Source of the DNA: Fremontodendron californicum
Lineage: Eukaryota > Streptophyta > Magnoliopsida > Malvales > Malvaceae
Assembly: GCA_030761205.1 (NCBI GenBank)
Contig: JAULJL010000003.1
Span: forward strand, 2,728,001-2,792,000
Length of the DNA: 64,000 nucleotides
Reading direction: 5' to 3'
Part shown: piece after piece, positions 23,518 through 36,500 of the stretch
Numbering within the stretch: position 1 is the first letter of the stretch
Layout of the letters: every line of letters starts with the position of its first letter
Made by a program: the position numbers and the translations under genes
Notes under the pieces: model-generated
What the model was told of the DNA's origin: nothing
The model's input: the letters and a program-made list of their open reading frames with translations, nothing else
Databases searched by the model: none

Positions 23518-25251
23518 GGTTCACGGTTGCACGGCTTGTTGGTGTGCTTTTGGTTGCAGCTAGACGAGCATACAAGAAATTAAGGAGAAGGGATGAGGCT
23601 AATTAATGAAGAAAAGTTTAGGCTTTTGAGTTCAGACCAAATGAGAAGGTCGTGAATGACTTAAATGGGTTTATAGTTGTGTTTTTTAATTGTGTTGTTG
23701 TTAGACAGATATACCCTTAGGCGTTTGCATTTGGTTTGTGTTTGTCCTTTCCTTAAAAATGAGTTTACTTCTAAATTAAGAGATTTCATGGTTGGACCAT
23801 AAAATGGCTATATTACTATTAGGAAAGGATTTTTGTTTAGCTTACTTGGTTCATTGGTTGTATCAGTTGTTTGCGTTTGGGATTCTCTTTTGGGAAGATA
23901 GACAAATGGGTAACTCAACAATATAACATCTATGCTAAGGAGATGTGATTAGTTTATATATATATATATATATATATTGAAAGTTGAGAGACATATATAT
24001 AGGATGCAATCAGTACGTACACATCATGTAAATACGCATTAACATTTCCTTGGTGTGGAATACTATAAAATTAAAATAAAATAGGGTAGAAAACGACAAG
24101 CAAAAGAGAAGAACAAGACAAGCAAGTGGAAAAACCAAAGACAAAGTTAGGGAACAACAAAGCAAAGCTTAAGACAATGCCCTAAAAAACACAAAACACA
24201 AGGTGATCGAGATTGTTCTTCAAACATCTCTACTGATTTGTCAATGTTAATGGTAAAAGTCTGATACTATTAAGCATGTATTACTAGCTACTATAGTTAA
24301 TGATAAATCTAGGGAACGGGGGGAGGGCCCTGCCTGGAGCTCTGGAAATACAAAATAAATCAAAATGGATAGATAATAAAATACAAGATAAAAAAAAAAA
24401 AAAAGAGAGAAAGAAATTAATAAAGGAGGAGAATAAAGACAAGGAGGAGACTAAATGAAAGGGAGTTGTCTCAATCGTTGAAAAGGCAAGCTGGAGATTC
24501 TTGGATTAGGTGACAAACTTTAACAAACTCTCGCGTGATCTATAACTCCACTTTGCAGTTTCCAGGATTCCCCCGCCCCATCTCCACCCCCTACGTACCC
24601 TTCACTTACCCCCCCTTTTTTATCTTTTTTTTTAAGCTGGGTTTTCATTTTCTTTGTTGTTGATCAATTTGGGGTTTCCCATTTTTGTTCAGAGATAGAT
24701 ATTGTAATATGTAATGAAGTTATAAAGTGAAACAAGGAGAGGTTAGCATCTAGTTTCAGTGTCAACGCAAACAAAGTTGAGAAAATACAGATATGGGACA
24801 GCTAGCTCTTAGTGCATGGCTGTATCCGATAATGTGGCAATGTATATGGCTTTGGAATTGTAGGGGCCATTCAGCTGGGTTTCAGCATGAAGCAAATATG
24901 GAAACATACACTTCCAATGAACTTTTCTTTTTAGCTTAGCCTGCTGTTTGTTTGTTTCTTTGTTTGTAAGGAAGTAATAAAACAAGGAAGGGAAAACGCC
25001 AAAAGGGCAGGTAAAAAGAATAAAAATAGACAAAGGACACCTAGAGAGAGGGCCCTATTTTAACCCATTAATTTTAGCATTTGTTTGTATAATTCAGTTT
25101 TGCTATAAGTTTTTGTCGTTTTAGAACAGAAAAATGAAGCAAAAATAATCATGAATGGAATTCAAGATAAAATATTGTAGGTTTGAAAGAACTCTCCCAT
25201 ACCCTAGTAGTAACCCAGTTGCATCCTGATGTAGGCAAATAGCTTTGTATA
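23518..25251. other. PYL upstream region and intergenic sequence
   Basis: On the minus strand a TATA-like CTATAAAC lies at 23669-23676, about 155 bases before the PYL ATG. An (AT)n tract lies at about 23955-23978. Short A-rich and CCCC-containing stretches follow near 24380-24610. The weak frames (24809-25033) match nothing. Confidence 0.45.
23669..23676 (-). promoter_or_regulatory. Candidate TATA box of the PYL gene
   Basis: CTATAAAC on the minus strand, placed suitably for a leader of about 120 bases before the PYL start. It is assigned by position only. Confidence 0.3.
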
Positions 25252-25655
25252 AGGATGACAATTTAAAATACGGATTTGAATATTTACGGATATTCGATTT
25301 TTTTTTTGCGGATTCGGATATTATAATTACTATCCGCAGCGGATTCGGAATGGATGCGGATATAAAACTTCGGATATCCATTATCCGAATCCGCATTACT
25401 TCTGCGGATTCAGATATCCGAATCTGCTTATTTGTAAAACACACAAATTTTATTTATTTTATATTTTTATTTTAAAAAAAATAATAATAATTTATTGAAT
25501 TCGAATTTTTAGCGGATTCGGATATCCGACGGATAATGTTATTTAATTCGGATTCATATTCGGATAGTAATATGCGGATTAAATACAAATAATTTACGGA
25601 TTCGAATTAAAATAATACAAAAAATATAGATATCCAACCCCTTATCATCCCTAGT
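25252..25655. mobile_element. hAT-type non-autonomous element with 8-bp TSD
   Basis: The termini are AGGATGACAATTTAAAATAC on the left and, read on the minus strand, ACTAGGGATGATAAGGGG on the right. An exact 8-bp duplication TTTGTATA flanks it (25244-25251 and 25656-25663). The interior is made of GCGGATTCGGATATCCGA-type units in both orientations around an AT-rich core (25440-25500). There is no real ORF. The 8-bp duplication and short termini fit a hAT MITE. Confidence 0.7.
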
Positions 25656-25663
25656 TTTGTATA

Positions 25664-26392
25664 CATAAACACCCAAAGAGGAAGAAGCCCATCAATGCAA
25701 ATTATGCAATGGTGGTTTCAGTCTGACTAAAGCCCAAACAAAGAGAAAAAAGGCTTCTTGGACTTTATTTCATTTTGTCCTCTAATTTTTTGTGATAATC
25801 ATTGGAGGTAGACTTGCAAGCTCACTTTGGCAATGACACAGTAGTGGCCTATGACTACCTTTACTCCTTCCACTCAGAGTTTGGGCAACTTTTGTCACCA
25901 TTCTCTAACAAACCACCACATTATAGCTACTCCAAAACAATACCCAAGTTGATAAATTGGGTTTGGAAGAACCTCAATGGACTGATGAGGTAACTATTGA
26001 GAAGATAAAACCATTAAAAAAGGTTTCTCATCACATTCTCTAGACTTTGAGAAAAAGAAAGTCGGCAGAAAATGACCCAGTTCCGACCTTATAAAAGGAA
26101 GGGCCCAAAGGCCCAACCCTTTACAATTGTGTAGCCAGACTACACTCGCTCAGCCCATCTTGAAAGAAAAAAAATTCAACCAAGTTCAGGTCCTCCATTT
26201 AAAAGCAAGCTATCATCACAAGTCTTTGTTACACATCAATAATCTACCAAGAAGTAGAAAAACTAAACCAAAGAAGGAAAGAAAGAAAGAAAGAAAGAAA
26301 GAAAGGGTGAAATACTGGGCAATGAATGTGGATATATTTCACAGTAGAATACCCAAAATTTGCTGTTAATTTTTCACGTGACACTAATTGGT
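25664..26392. other. Intergenic sequence with (GAAA)n microsatellite
   Basis: A (GAAA)n tract lies at about 26275-26307. Frames at 25802-25993 and 26127-26369 are short and unrecognised. The end of this stretch holds the probable 3' untranslated region of the MYB-related gene. Confidence 0.5.
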
Positions 26393-27699
26393 TCAAATTG
26401 TAGGCCATATGGGACATGCTTCACTCTGATCTAATGCCGGAGCTACCAGTGAAAGTTCCAAATCAGGTGTTTCGCTTTTGGAAGTGGCCATTGTTAAACA
26501 ATTTGGCTGGATGTTGAATATTGATTCCTTGTTATACCGTAAAGGTAGAAGGTTATGACTGAAAGGCAATTCAAGATCCCCAAATTTTCCTTCTATAGGA
26601 TTTGTGGCCTCAAGATTGCTTGGAACAACACTTGTTTTCTTCGAAAAAAACCCACAGTAACTGAAAGGCTCTGGAGGAGGCCTGGAATTAAGCATTTGGG
26701 TTGCAAACTTTTCACAGCTCCCCACCTGTCAAAATAAGATCGATTGATCAGATGCTGAAAGTTCAAAGAATAATTAACGTTTTTGTTCTTAAAATATATG
26801 AAAGGTTTTCAATGAAAATTTTACGTCGAAGAGGCTGGTACGGCGTCTTCTTTTGTTAAAGCTGTTCTTCCTAATGAAATGCTTTTGGGCATGGCTGGCA
26901 ACTTGTGTTGGCGTTCTTGTAGTCACAAAGTTCCTGGAGATCCCTCTCCAGTCACCTTTTCCAAGCTTTTCAAGCCCTACCAGAAAGATCCGATGCTCTT
27001 CTTCAGTCCATGGCACCCCTAATCATTCCAAAAATTGAAGCAATTAAAAAAATAAGGCTAGCTAGTCTGGTAATAATAAAAAAGATCGTAAATATTGGAA
27101 ATCAAATCTTAAATTTATTGAATATTATTTTTAAAAATAATTAAATGAATTAATTGGATTGGGAGAAAATAAGATTTCCACAAGAGTTGTATTTACTAAA
27201 TCCTGAACTAAGTCTGGTATCATTAATTAATTCTACATGTAGAAAAAGGAGTTTTGATTAATTACATTATCCTATTTGCAGAACCTAATTAAGGAAGCCA
27301 GGATCTGAGCAGAGAGATAAGACAGGCAAAAGCATTATTAGGTTAAAAGTGACAGAAACTTGGGTCCATATATATTAGTAGCTCACCTTTTTTCTTTTCT
27401 TGGGTTGGAGCTACGAGGCAGCCATTATTAGAGAGATAACCATTAGAAAAATTTTCAGGATTTTCATCCATAGTAACATGCCAAGATATGGAAGAAGAAG
27501 AAGAAGAAGAAGAAGAGATTGACAAGCAATCCATGCTGAGACTCTTCTTCATGGGAAAAGAATTATTAGATGAACAAGACAAGCAGTCAAGTTGCACCCC
27601 AAACAGCTTAACTCCACCGCCAAGAATCCCTCTATTATCGCTGGTGCAAGTCCTCGAATTGTGGCCTTTGTTCCCACAATGTGAGCATTTCCTCCCCAT
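26393..27699 (-). CDS. MYB-related (1R-MYB, SHAQKYF class) transcription factor with zinc knuckle
   Basis: Three minus-strand exons: 27387-27699, 26825-27018 and 26393-26725, joined at GT-AG sites, giving 279 residues. The N terminus has a CX2CX4HX4C zinc knuckle (C5, C8, H13, C18, within MGRKCSHCGNKGHNSRTC). A serine run (about residues 60-70) is coded by a GAA/TCT microsatellite. Exon 2 encodes a single MYB repeat (VPWTEEEHRIFLVGLEKLGK ... GDWRGISRNFV), whose third helix reads VASHAQKHF, a Tyr-to-His change in the usual SHAQKYF (H151). The C-terminal exon ends with DLELSL, an EAR-like LxLxL repression motif. This is the KUA1/MYBH/MYBD-like group: nuclear factors binding I-box or TATCCA-like sites, often repressors. 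Targets here are unknown. Confidence 0.92.
27488..27519 (+). repeat. (GAA)n microsatellite in coding sequence
   Basis: GAAGAAGAA repeats on the plus strand encode the serine run of the MYB-related protein on the minus strand, so repeat-length change would change the protein. Confidence 0.8.
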
Positions 27700-29528
27700 T
27701 ATTTCTCACTTCAGACAAGTCCTTCAGCTTCAAGAACCAACCAGCTACAACATCCACAAAAAAACAAACATGCTGAAGAGAAAGAGAGAGAGAGAGAGAT
27801 GGAGATAGAGATAGAGAAATTACTCACCAATGACTTACTTGGTCCATATATATATATATATAAAATAAAATAAATTATACAACATAGTTACTTGGGTTAG
27901 ATTTTTCTTAATTAATTATGTTTTCTACTTAAGGTTTCTGGAATTAATGAAAGCAGGTCAGGTTGCCCTTCTTTCATCTTCCTGTAATTGGATGGAAAAG
28001 GAAAGCTCATCCTATAAATAAAATAAAATAAACCACAACTTGGTAATTGAAGTGAGGAGCTTTGGTACAATTTTATTCTTGTTTGATGCCTACAACAATT
28101 GATGTTACATAACTTGTCCGAATACAATGATGGTATGTACGTAGCTATATATTATCAAATTTCGAGAAACGGTTCTTTATTTCCTTTTTAATTTTTAACT
28201 AGGATGGCAACTAATCCAAACGTACAGTTATAGAACTGAGGCAATTTGCAATTATTAGAACATTTATTAATTAACTTGAATTTTGAACTTAATCCAATTA
28301 GTTATGCAATTATTTTAAAAAATAACATTTAATAATTTTGAGATTTGAATCTCAACATTTACAATTTTTTTTTTTTTTAATTTTTATCTTACAGCTTTTG
28401 TTTATAGGAGATAGTAGCCATAAAGAAATTTGAGAGACATTGGTTTGTTGAGTGAGTGCAAAATCGACCAATGTGTTGGAAGTGGGTAGCTAGAAAATAC
28501 TTAGATATAGAACAAGAAAGAAAGTGTATGTATAGATGAAACCCAAGAGGGGAAAATGTGAGAGAAAAAGAAAAAGTGAAGTTGATCAACCAACACCAAT
28601 TGTAGTTGGAATTTTGCTAAAAGTAGACCATTGCTTGCTTGCAAGATTAGAATTGGACCAACAAGAAAATGTAAGCAGAGTTCGGGTAAATATATACTAT
28701 ATATTTTTGTGATGAATGCTTTGTTTGCCTACTTTGTTTTGTTTTCTGTAAGAAGATGAATGAGGGAGCTAGCTAGTCTTTCATCATTGGGAAAGACCAC
28801 CTTATTTAAACAAAGGTTGCTTGCTTGATTTAATTTTCTTAGTTGAGATTTAAGTCCTTATTAAACAGGGTTAATTAGTTGGGCCATCATATTCTGTCAT
28901 ATATATATGGACGAGGATGTTCCCAACTTAGAGAACCTATAACAATAACTGTGGGCAGCACAAAAATCATTATATTGAGAAAGTGGTGAGATTTTTATTA
29001 ACTATAGTTGAGAGAAAATTTATTTGTCTGAATGAGAGTCAAGGTATATTAAATTTCAAGAGAATTAAATATTAATTGGACAATCAGACTATAAAGCATT
29101 TTTTATTGAAACACAGTTAAAAGTTTAATAAAGGATTTTGCTAACGAGTGCCTTAAGGGTACTCTTTTAATCAATACTATAGTGCCAACTTTAAAAATAC
29201 AAATAATGAATGACATATATGTCCTTAATAATTTATTAAATTAATTATTTTATCTTTAATTATTAATTATTTATTAAATTAATAAAATATTCACTATTTT
29301 TTCTTTTAAACATTAAAGTCTTTATTAAAGTAAAATTTACTGAATTGATAAATTTTTTTATTTAAATTAAAAATTCACTATTTTTTGTTTATCTATTTTT
29401 TTAATTAGATTTTTTTTATGAGAATAACAATTTCAAATTTGTTGTTAGGAACAATAATAATAATAAGGTTTTGAAATAATATTAGAAAAATATTTATTTG
29501 TTAAGAATCAAAATCTTATTTATCTATC
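27700..29528. other. MYB-related gene upstream region
   Basis: A (GA)n tract lies at about 27783-27800 and an (AT)n tract near 27848-27861; both could be in the leader or core promoter of the minus-strand MYB gene. The rest is AT-rich with no gene recognised. The frames at 27912-28127 and 28389-28589 are unsupported. Confidence 0.45.
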
Positions 29529-29700
29529 TTTAATATAATTTTGATAACCTTTAATACTATTTTAGTAACCTTTGATATAATATTGGTAACCTTTAATATA
29601 ATTTTCTAACCTTTGATGTAAGTTTGGTAATCCTTGATATAATTTTGATAATAAGCTTTGGTATAATTTTTTATAACCTTTGATAATATTTTAGTATTTG
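29529..29700. repeat. Minisatellite, short outlying block (about 21-bp unit)
   Basis: Several degenerate copies of GATAACCTTTGATATAAT, separated from the main array by about 230 bp of non-repeat sequence. Confidence 0.75.
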
Positions 29701-29929
29701 AAAACCTTCAAATATTATTTGCTTGACGAGAATCGAAACATGAAAATATAATCAAAGATAATAATTAAAATTAAATAGGTAGAATGATAGGATACTTGGA
29801 TCATAAAATTATGTTAAATTACAATAATATATATAATCATATGAGATTAGACATAAATGATTTTGACATAAATATATAATAAGTAACAATAAATACATAA
29901 CCTTTTATATAATAATATATATATATAAT

Positions 29930-32685
29930 ATAACCTTTGATATGATTTTGATAACTTTTGATATGATATTAATAGCCTTTGATATGATTTGATAGCCTTT
30001 AATATAATTTTAATAACTTTTAATATAATTTTGATAACCTTTAATATAAATAACTTTTGATGTAATTTTAGTAACTTTTGAAGTAATTTCGATAACTTTT
30101 GATATAGTTTGGGTAACGCTTGATATAATTTTGGTAACCTTTAATATAATTTTGGTAAAATTTTGATATAATTTTTGATAACCTTTGATATGATTTTTAA
30201 CCTTTGATAAAAATTTTGGTTTTGATAACCTTTAATATAATTTTGATAATCTTTGATATAATTTTGAAAGCATATAATATATTTTTGGTGATTTTTTATA
30301 TAATTTTGATAACCCTAGATATAATTTTGTTAACCTTTGATATGATTTTGATAACCTTTCATTTTCATATAATTTTGGTAACCTTGGATATAATTTTGGT
30401 AATCTTTGAAATAATTTTGATAACTTTCAATATTATTTTTATAACTTTTGATATTATTTCGATAGTCGTTGATATGATTTTGATAATTTTTGATGTAATT
30501 TTGATAACTTTTAATATAATTTTATTAACCTTTTATATACTTTTGGTAAACTTTGATATAATTTTGACAACCTTTAATATAATTTTGATAACTTTTTATA
30601 TGATTTTGTTAACTTTTGGTATAATTTTGGTTTTGATAATATTTGATATAATTTTGGTACCTTTTGATATAATTTTGATAATGCTTGATATAATTTTGGT
30701 AACTTTTTGATAATCTTTGATATGATTTTGGTAACTTTTTAATAGTTTTTTATATAATTTTAATACCCTTTAATATAATTTTAATAACTTTTGATATTAT
30801 TTGTAATAGATTTGGTAACCTTTGATATAGTTTGGATAATCTTTGATAAATTTTGATAACTTTTGTAATTGTTTTGATAACATTCGATATGATTTTGATA
30901 ACCTTCTATGGTTTTGATAGTCTTTAATATGATTGTCATTTTGATAACCTTTGATATAATTTTAATATCTTTTATATAATTTTGATAACCTTCTATATGA
31001 TTTTGATAGCGTTTAATGTAATTTTGATAGCTTTTAATGTAATTTTGATAACCTTTGATATATTTTTGTTAACTTTTAATATGATTTTATCATTTTGATA
31101 ATCTTTAATATGATTTTGATAACTTTTGATGTACTTTTGGTAGCTTTTGATACAATTTTGATAACATTTAATATAATTTTGGTAATCTTTAATATAATTT
31201 TTATAATATTTACTATGATTTTGATAACTTTTTTAAATAATTTTGGTAACTTTCAATATAATTTTAATATCCTTTTATATGATTTTGTTAACCTAATATG
31301 ATTTTGTCATTTTGATAACATTTATACAATTTTGATAACATTGGATATACTTTTGGTAACTTTTGAAATAATTTTATTAACATTTTATATAATTTTCTAA
31401 CCTTCGATATGATTCTATTAACATTTGATATGATTTTGGTAGCCTTTGATGTAATTTTGATAACCTTTGATATAATTTTGTTAACTTTTGATATGATTTT
31501 GATAATTTTTAATGTAATTTTGGTGGCATTTGATACAATTTTTATAACAATTGATATAATTTTGATCTTTTATATGATTTTGTTAACTTTTGGTATAATT
31601 TTGGTTTTGATAATCTTTGATATAATTTTGATAATTTTTTATATAATTTTAGTAACCTTTTGATAACCATTTATATATAATTTGATAATGTTTGATATGA
31701 TTTTGGTAACATTTGATTTAATATAATTTTATTATCATTTAGTATAATTTTGATAACCTTTGTAGTAGTACCTTTGATATTCGATAATCTTTAATATAAT
31801 TTTGGTAACTTTTGATATAATTTTGATAATCTTGGATATAATTTTGGTAACCTTTGAAATAATTTTGATAAGCTTTATACAATTTTGATAATCTTTGATA
31901 TAATTTTGATAACATTTGTAATAGTTTTGATAACTTTAGATATAATTTTGATAATATTTGATATAATTTTGATAACTTTTGTAATAGTTTTGGTATCTTA
32001 TATATAATTTTGGTAACTTTTGATATAATTTCAATAATTTTTTTATTTATTTATAATTTTGGTAACTTTTAATATAATTGTGATAACCTTTGATATAGTT
32101 TTGGTAACCTTTGATATAATTTTGAAAACTTTTGATAACCTTTGTAATAATTTTGATAACATTTCTAATAGTTTTGGTAACATTTGATATAATTTTGATC
32201 ACATTTGCAATAATTTTGACAATTGTTGATATAGTTTCTGTAACATTTGATATAATTTTCTGTAACATTTTATATAATTTTGATAACTTTAATATAGTTT
32301 TAATAACTTTTGATATAATTTTAACAACATTTAATATAATTTTGATAACTTTTGATATAATTTTAATAACCTTTGATATAATTTTTACAACCTTCAATCT
32401 TATAATTTGATAACATTTTATATAATTTTGTTTAACCTTTAATATGATTTTGGTAATTTTCTTATAACCTTTGATATAATTTTGATAACCATTTATATAA
32501 TTTTGGTAACCCTTAATATAAGTTTGATAACCTTTAATATAAATTTGGTAACCTTTCGTATAATTCTGATAACCTTTGAGATAATTTTGATAATGTTTGA
32601 TATAATTTTTATAATAATTTTTTAACTTTTAATACAATTTTGATAACATTTGTAATAATTTTGATATCATTTGATATAATTTTAT
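29930..32685. repeat. Large degenerate AT-rich minisatellite, 21-bp unit
   Basis: About 2.75 kb of head-to-tail units with the core GATAACCTTTGATATAAT followed by TTT. Common variants are GGTAAC for GATAAC and TTTAATATAAT for TTTGATATAAT. The period is 21, so one frame reads I-T-F-D-I-I-L repeatedly and stays open for long stretches (30204-30710, 31409-31663 and others on plus; 32047-32397 on minus). These frames are repeat artefacts, not genes. At 21 bp per unit the block would hold about 130 units, an estimate from length. Confidence 0.92.
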
Positions 32686-33135
32686 ATATAAAAAAAATCT
32701 AACATATGATTTAGCACAATATATTAAAATAAATAATATTAATTTATTATATCATTTACGTGCAAAACATGTGTAGCATAAACTAGTTGTATAAAACACA
32801 AAATATTATGTGAAACTGTGATGGATCCCTATGTAATTCCGTGTTATAATTGAATAATTACAGGATTATAATTAAAAATATTGCATGTGAAATGCTCACT
32901 CCAAAACCTCAAAGGGATTATGATACTTTTCCCAAAAATGAATTTTGGGTGAAATATTCTATATCCATACTAGAATTGTACCCAAAAAAACCGTGAATGG
33001 TAAAATTGCACCAACAAAAAAAAGAGAGGCAAATGTGGATTTCAAAATAATCTAATATAGTGGTAAATAATAAGTTGATACAGAGCTAAACTTCTCGATG
33101 ATTTTGTCCTGAATGTGAGAATGAATCTTGCATTC

Positions 33136-33170
<35 letters not shown>

Positions 33171-33564
33171 ATTTAAATTTTCAAAATGTCGGTTTAAAAA
33201 ATAAAAGCATGAGAAATATCAAAATAACTAGTAGTATCATTTTTAATTACACCCCCAAAACTATGAGACAGCAAAAACAAACAACTCAAATGGTTGTAAA
33301 AAATGAATGATTACAAGGCATTGCTTCATCTGTTAGTTGACTTAGTTCTATTAAGTAATTACGCTACCCACAATTCCCGTTGCTTTTGAATAGGCTCAAT
33401 GCAATTTGTTAATCAATATAATAGGGTTAGTAAACCAAAAAACGAGAAACAAACTCTGTTTCATGAGATCATTCAGTAACTTAACTTCATTTGCACTGCG
33501 GCTAAAAATGGCCGGTCAGGTAATGGACATTTTTCTTCTCAATTAGTTTACTTACATGGTATAA
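32686..33564. other. Intergenic sequence between minisatellite and KEA 3' end
   Basis: An (AT)n tract lies at about 33138-33167. The part close to 33564 is probably KEA 3' untranslated region. No other gene was seen. Confidence 0.5.
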
Positions 33565-36500
33565 TCACGAATCATGGGATACTTGGGCCGGTAAAGTAAT
33601 GCGACGCTTTCCGCTGTCTGAACGGAGGTTATCTCCTTTAATTCCAGCCTGCAAAACAAATTTTTATTCGAGTTAGCTGTGGAAACTAGACGTGATCCTT
33701 CCCACACATGAAACTAGTAATTACCTCAATGGAACTTTCTCTCTCAGGGGAGAACCATCGTAAGAGCACCCCAAGATGTAATATGACAGGAATTAGCTTG
33801 AAAAATAGAGGAGTTGTCACCTGGAGATATGAAACCCTATTACTATTTACTTCAAAAATACCATTGTTGCATTTGCATACATTCTTTCTTTTTTTCTTAC
33901 AATTGAAAGAAAACCATACAATCAAGTCAAGAATCGATCATTACCAGGCTAAGTGCTGTTGTCCCAAGAAGTAGCAGGTACAGTTTCCCCTGAAATGCTC
34001 AAGGTTTCAGTTATGGAGAAGATTATAATGCCTACAAACAGTTCTTAGCTATGGATGTTTTGTTTCACCCATCTTGCCAAAGCAACAGTACGATGAAATT
34101 GGATAGTAGCACTGACCTCAACGAGATGGATATTAGAAGCACGGCTGAGAAGAACAAAAGCAAATTCTCCTATCTGTGCCAGAGACATTCCAACCTGCAC
34201 AAGTAAAGGAACTCAAGTTACTTCAAAATTCAAACACTATACATAATCAAGTATACATCAAATAAAACTTACAAGCAGTGAAGTCTTGTTGTTGTAGCCA
34301 AAACCCTTGACAACCAAGGCAATTGTTATTGTTTTTATGGTGATAACCAATATAACAGATGCAAGTAAGATATCAACATGGTTCCAGAGAAAATGAACAT
34401 CGATTAGCATCCCTATGCTGGCAAGGAAGAGAGCAGCGAAAAAATTGCGAATGGGTTCAATCTGCACAAAGAGGCTAACTTCAATTGTTGGAATACTAGA
34501 AGGATAAACTGATAATACCATCAAATATAAATGACAGAAGCCCCAAAATAATTGAAGGGGGAAAAAAGTGAACTGTGTTGCACGTTGTAAGTTTGTTCAT
34601 AGTCCTGCTAGTTATAAATTCATGTCATAGAAATTTTAAGGTTTCCTGATGAAAAAAAAAAAGTCTGTTGCTTTAGTCTAGAAAATTACAGAGCACATGA
34701 CTACATGTACAAGCACAAATCTTTCTTTCCCCTTCCCACCACAAATGTAAATACTTGTTGAGAGGTGGGATGAAAGAAATCTAGGATACTAAGATGGTTC
34801 TGCATGTCTGACAACCACAAACTTTTAGATGGCAGGAAAATTATTACTTTGTTTATCTCATAAATATTGAGATGTGCCAGGCACACAAAATTTATGCACT
34901 ATCATGATAGAATGGAGTATGTAAAGTTTAATCTTAACTTGTTCAAGTGTATGTTGGGCAAGATCAGTTGTTGATATCATCACTCCAGCAGCAAATGAAC
35001 CCAATTCTAAGCTCAGCCCCAGCTTGTCACTACACTGAAATTTACACAATCAATTAAATAAAAGTTCCAAAAAACAATTTGCAGACATCTGACTGGCTTA
35101 AATTATTGTAACAAACAATTGAGATCAGCAACTGCATGATTTCTTTCCCCCTTTCCATACCTTAAACTAATGCAGCTGTGAATGTATGTACCAGTAGAAT
35201 TCCAATGGTCTATGGCATAATGCAGGCGATCTAAAACATTATTTATAAGGTTTTTTCAACAAACAATTATCAAATTAAATACATTCTAAAGCAATCCAAT
35301 TGCACCACTTGTATGAAGGTAAAATTATGTACTTCTACTCTTTGAATCTCAAGCAGAATTAATGTGTCTTGTTAATAATACATCAAAGCATATATATGTG
35401 TATATCTATATTTAGATCTGTAAGGACAGTTGAGCATCAGTATTTAAAAATCAGAAGGTTAGGCTTCATCATTAGCTCTGCTTGTCAGAGGTTCACATGT
35501 CAACAAAAAGTATGGACAATGGTATAGAAAAAATCCTTTACAGATAAAACAAACACCATTATTTGGAACAAAGAGGGTGTTTCTGTGGATATTGCATGCA
35601 AAATAACATGATGCTAAGTGAAAGTAAAAAGAAGACAAACCAAGAAGAACCAAGAAACAAACCCAGGCTACAAGTAAGCAGAATGCCACAGATGCCAGTT
35701 GATAAAGTTCATTGGTCTGCACATATAAGATGTAATTAAACAAATCATATCACAACATGAATCTCACTCACGCATAAGCATGTTTTCACAACATAGAGTG
35801 GAAAAAAAAAATTCAGCATGCAATTCTATCTGCAGATAGAAATATGTACCTGTGATGAAAGGCTTATCATCAGTTTAAGCAACCAAGGAAGGCAAGTACG
35901 AGACAATATTGACAAAACAGCCAAAAAGGTAACCAACGTGACCAACCTGGTTAATAGAATATTTAGTGTCAAGAAGTAACTCAATACTCGGCACCTAAAA
36001 ATGTCAAAAGAAAAAGCCAGGAATGGAGAAAAAGATAACGACGAAAAACATGAACTTATAGTCTTAATCCTAATCCAAACCCCAGTTTCTACTTCTTATA
36101 CCATCACAAGCACAAGACATTGAAAGTAGATGAATCAAAACAATAGTATCTTTGACTTCTGATCAAAATTATGTGTGCCTAAGTGGTATATATTTGAATT
36201 AAAAGATGATCTATCTTTCTAGTTTTAGGTGAAACTGCTCATGAATACTAACAGAGTGTGAAGAGCCATGCCCTCACTTAAAAGCTAAGCCTAATCCTTA
36301 ATCACATATTTTCCCTTTTTATGGCATCTAAAAGACATGAATAGAACAATTGATATTTATCCACTAATCCAGAGAAGAAATGAAAGTTGGAATGTGACAA
36401 TTCTGCAAGTTTTCCTCTTACAATTTAGTCATGGATATTACTCCTTGAAGAATACCGGAAGTTCCAACAAGAACTGGAAGCAATGCAAATAGTAATCCCA

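Noticed and set aside
25802..26369. Two plus-strand ORFs between the PYL and MYB genes
   Set aside because: Short, no domain, and one runs into a (GAAA)n microsatellite.
30204..30710. 168-codon ORF of repeating hydrophobic heptads, suggesting a membrane protein
   Set aside because: It is a frame through the 21-bp minisatellite; 21 is a multiple of three, so the frame stays open by construction.
32047..32397. Minus-strand ORF of KII-rich repeats
   Set aside because: The reverse strand of the same minisatellite.
29529..32685. CRISPR-like array
   Set aside because: Units are contiguous and degenerate without unique spacers, and the genome is a plant nuclear one.
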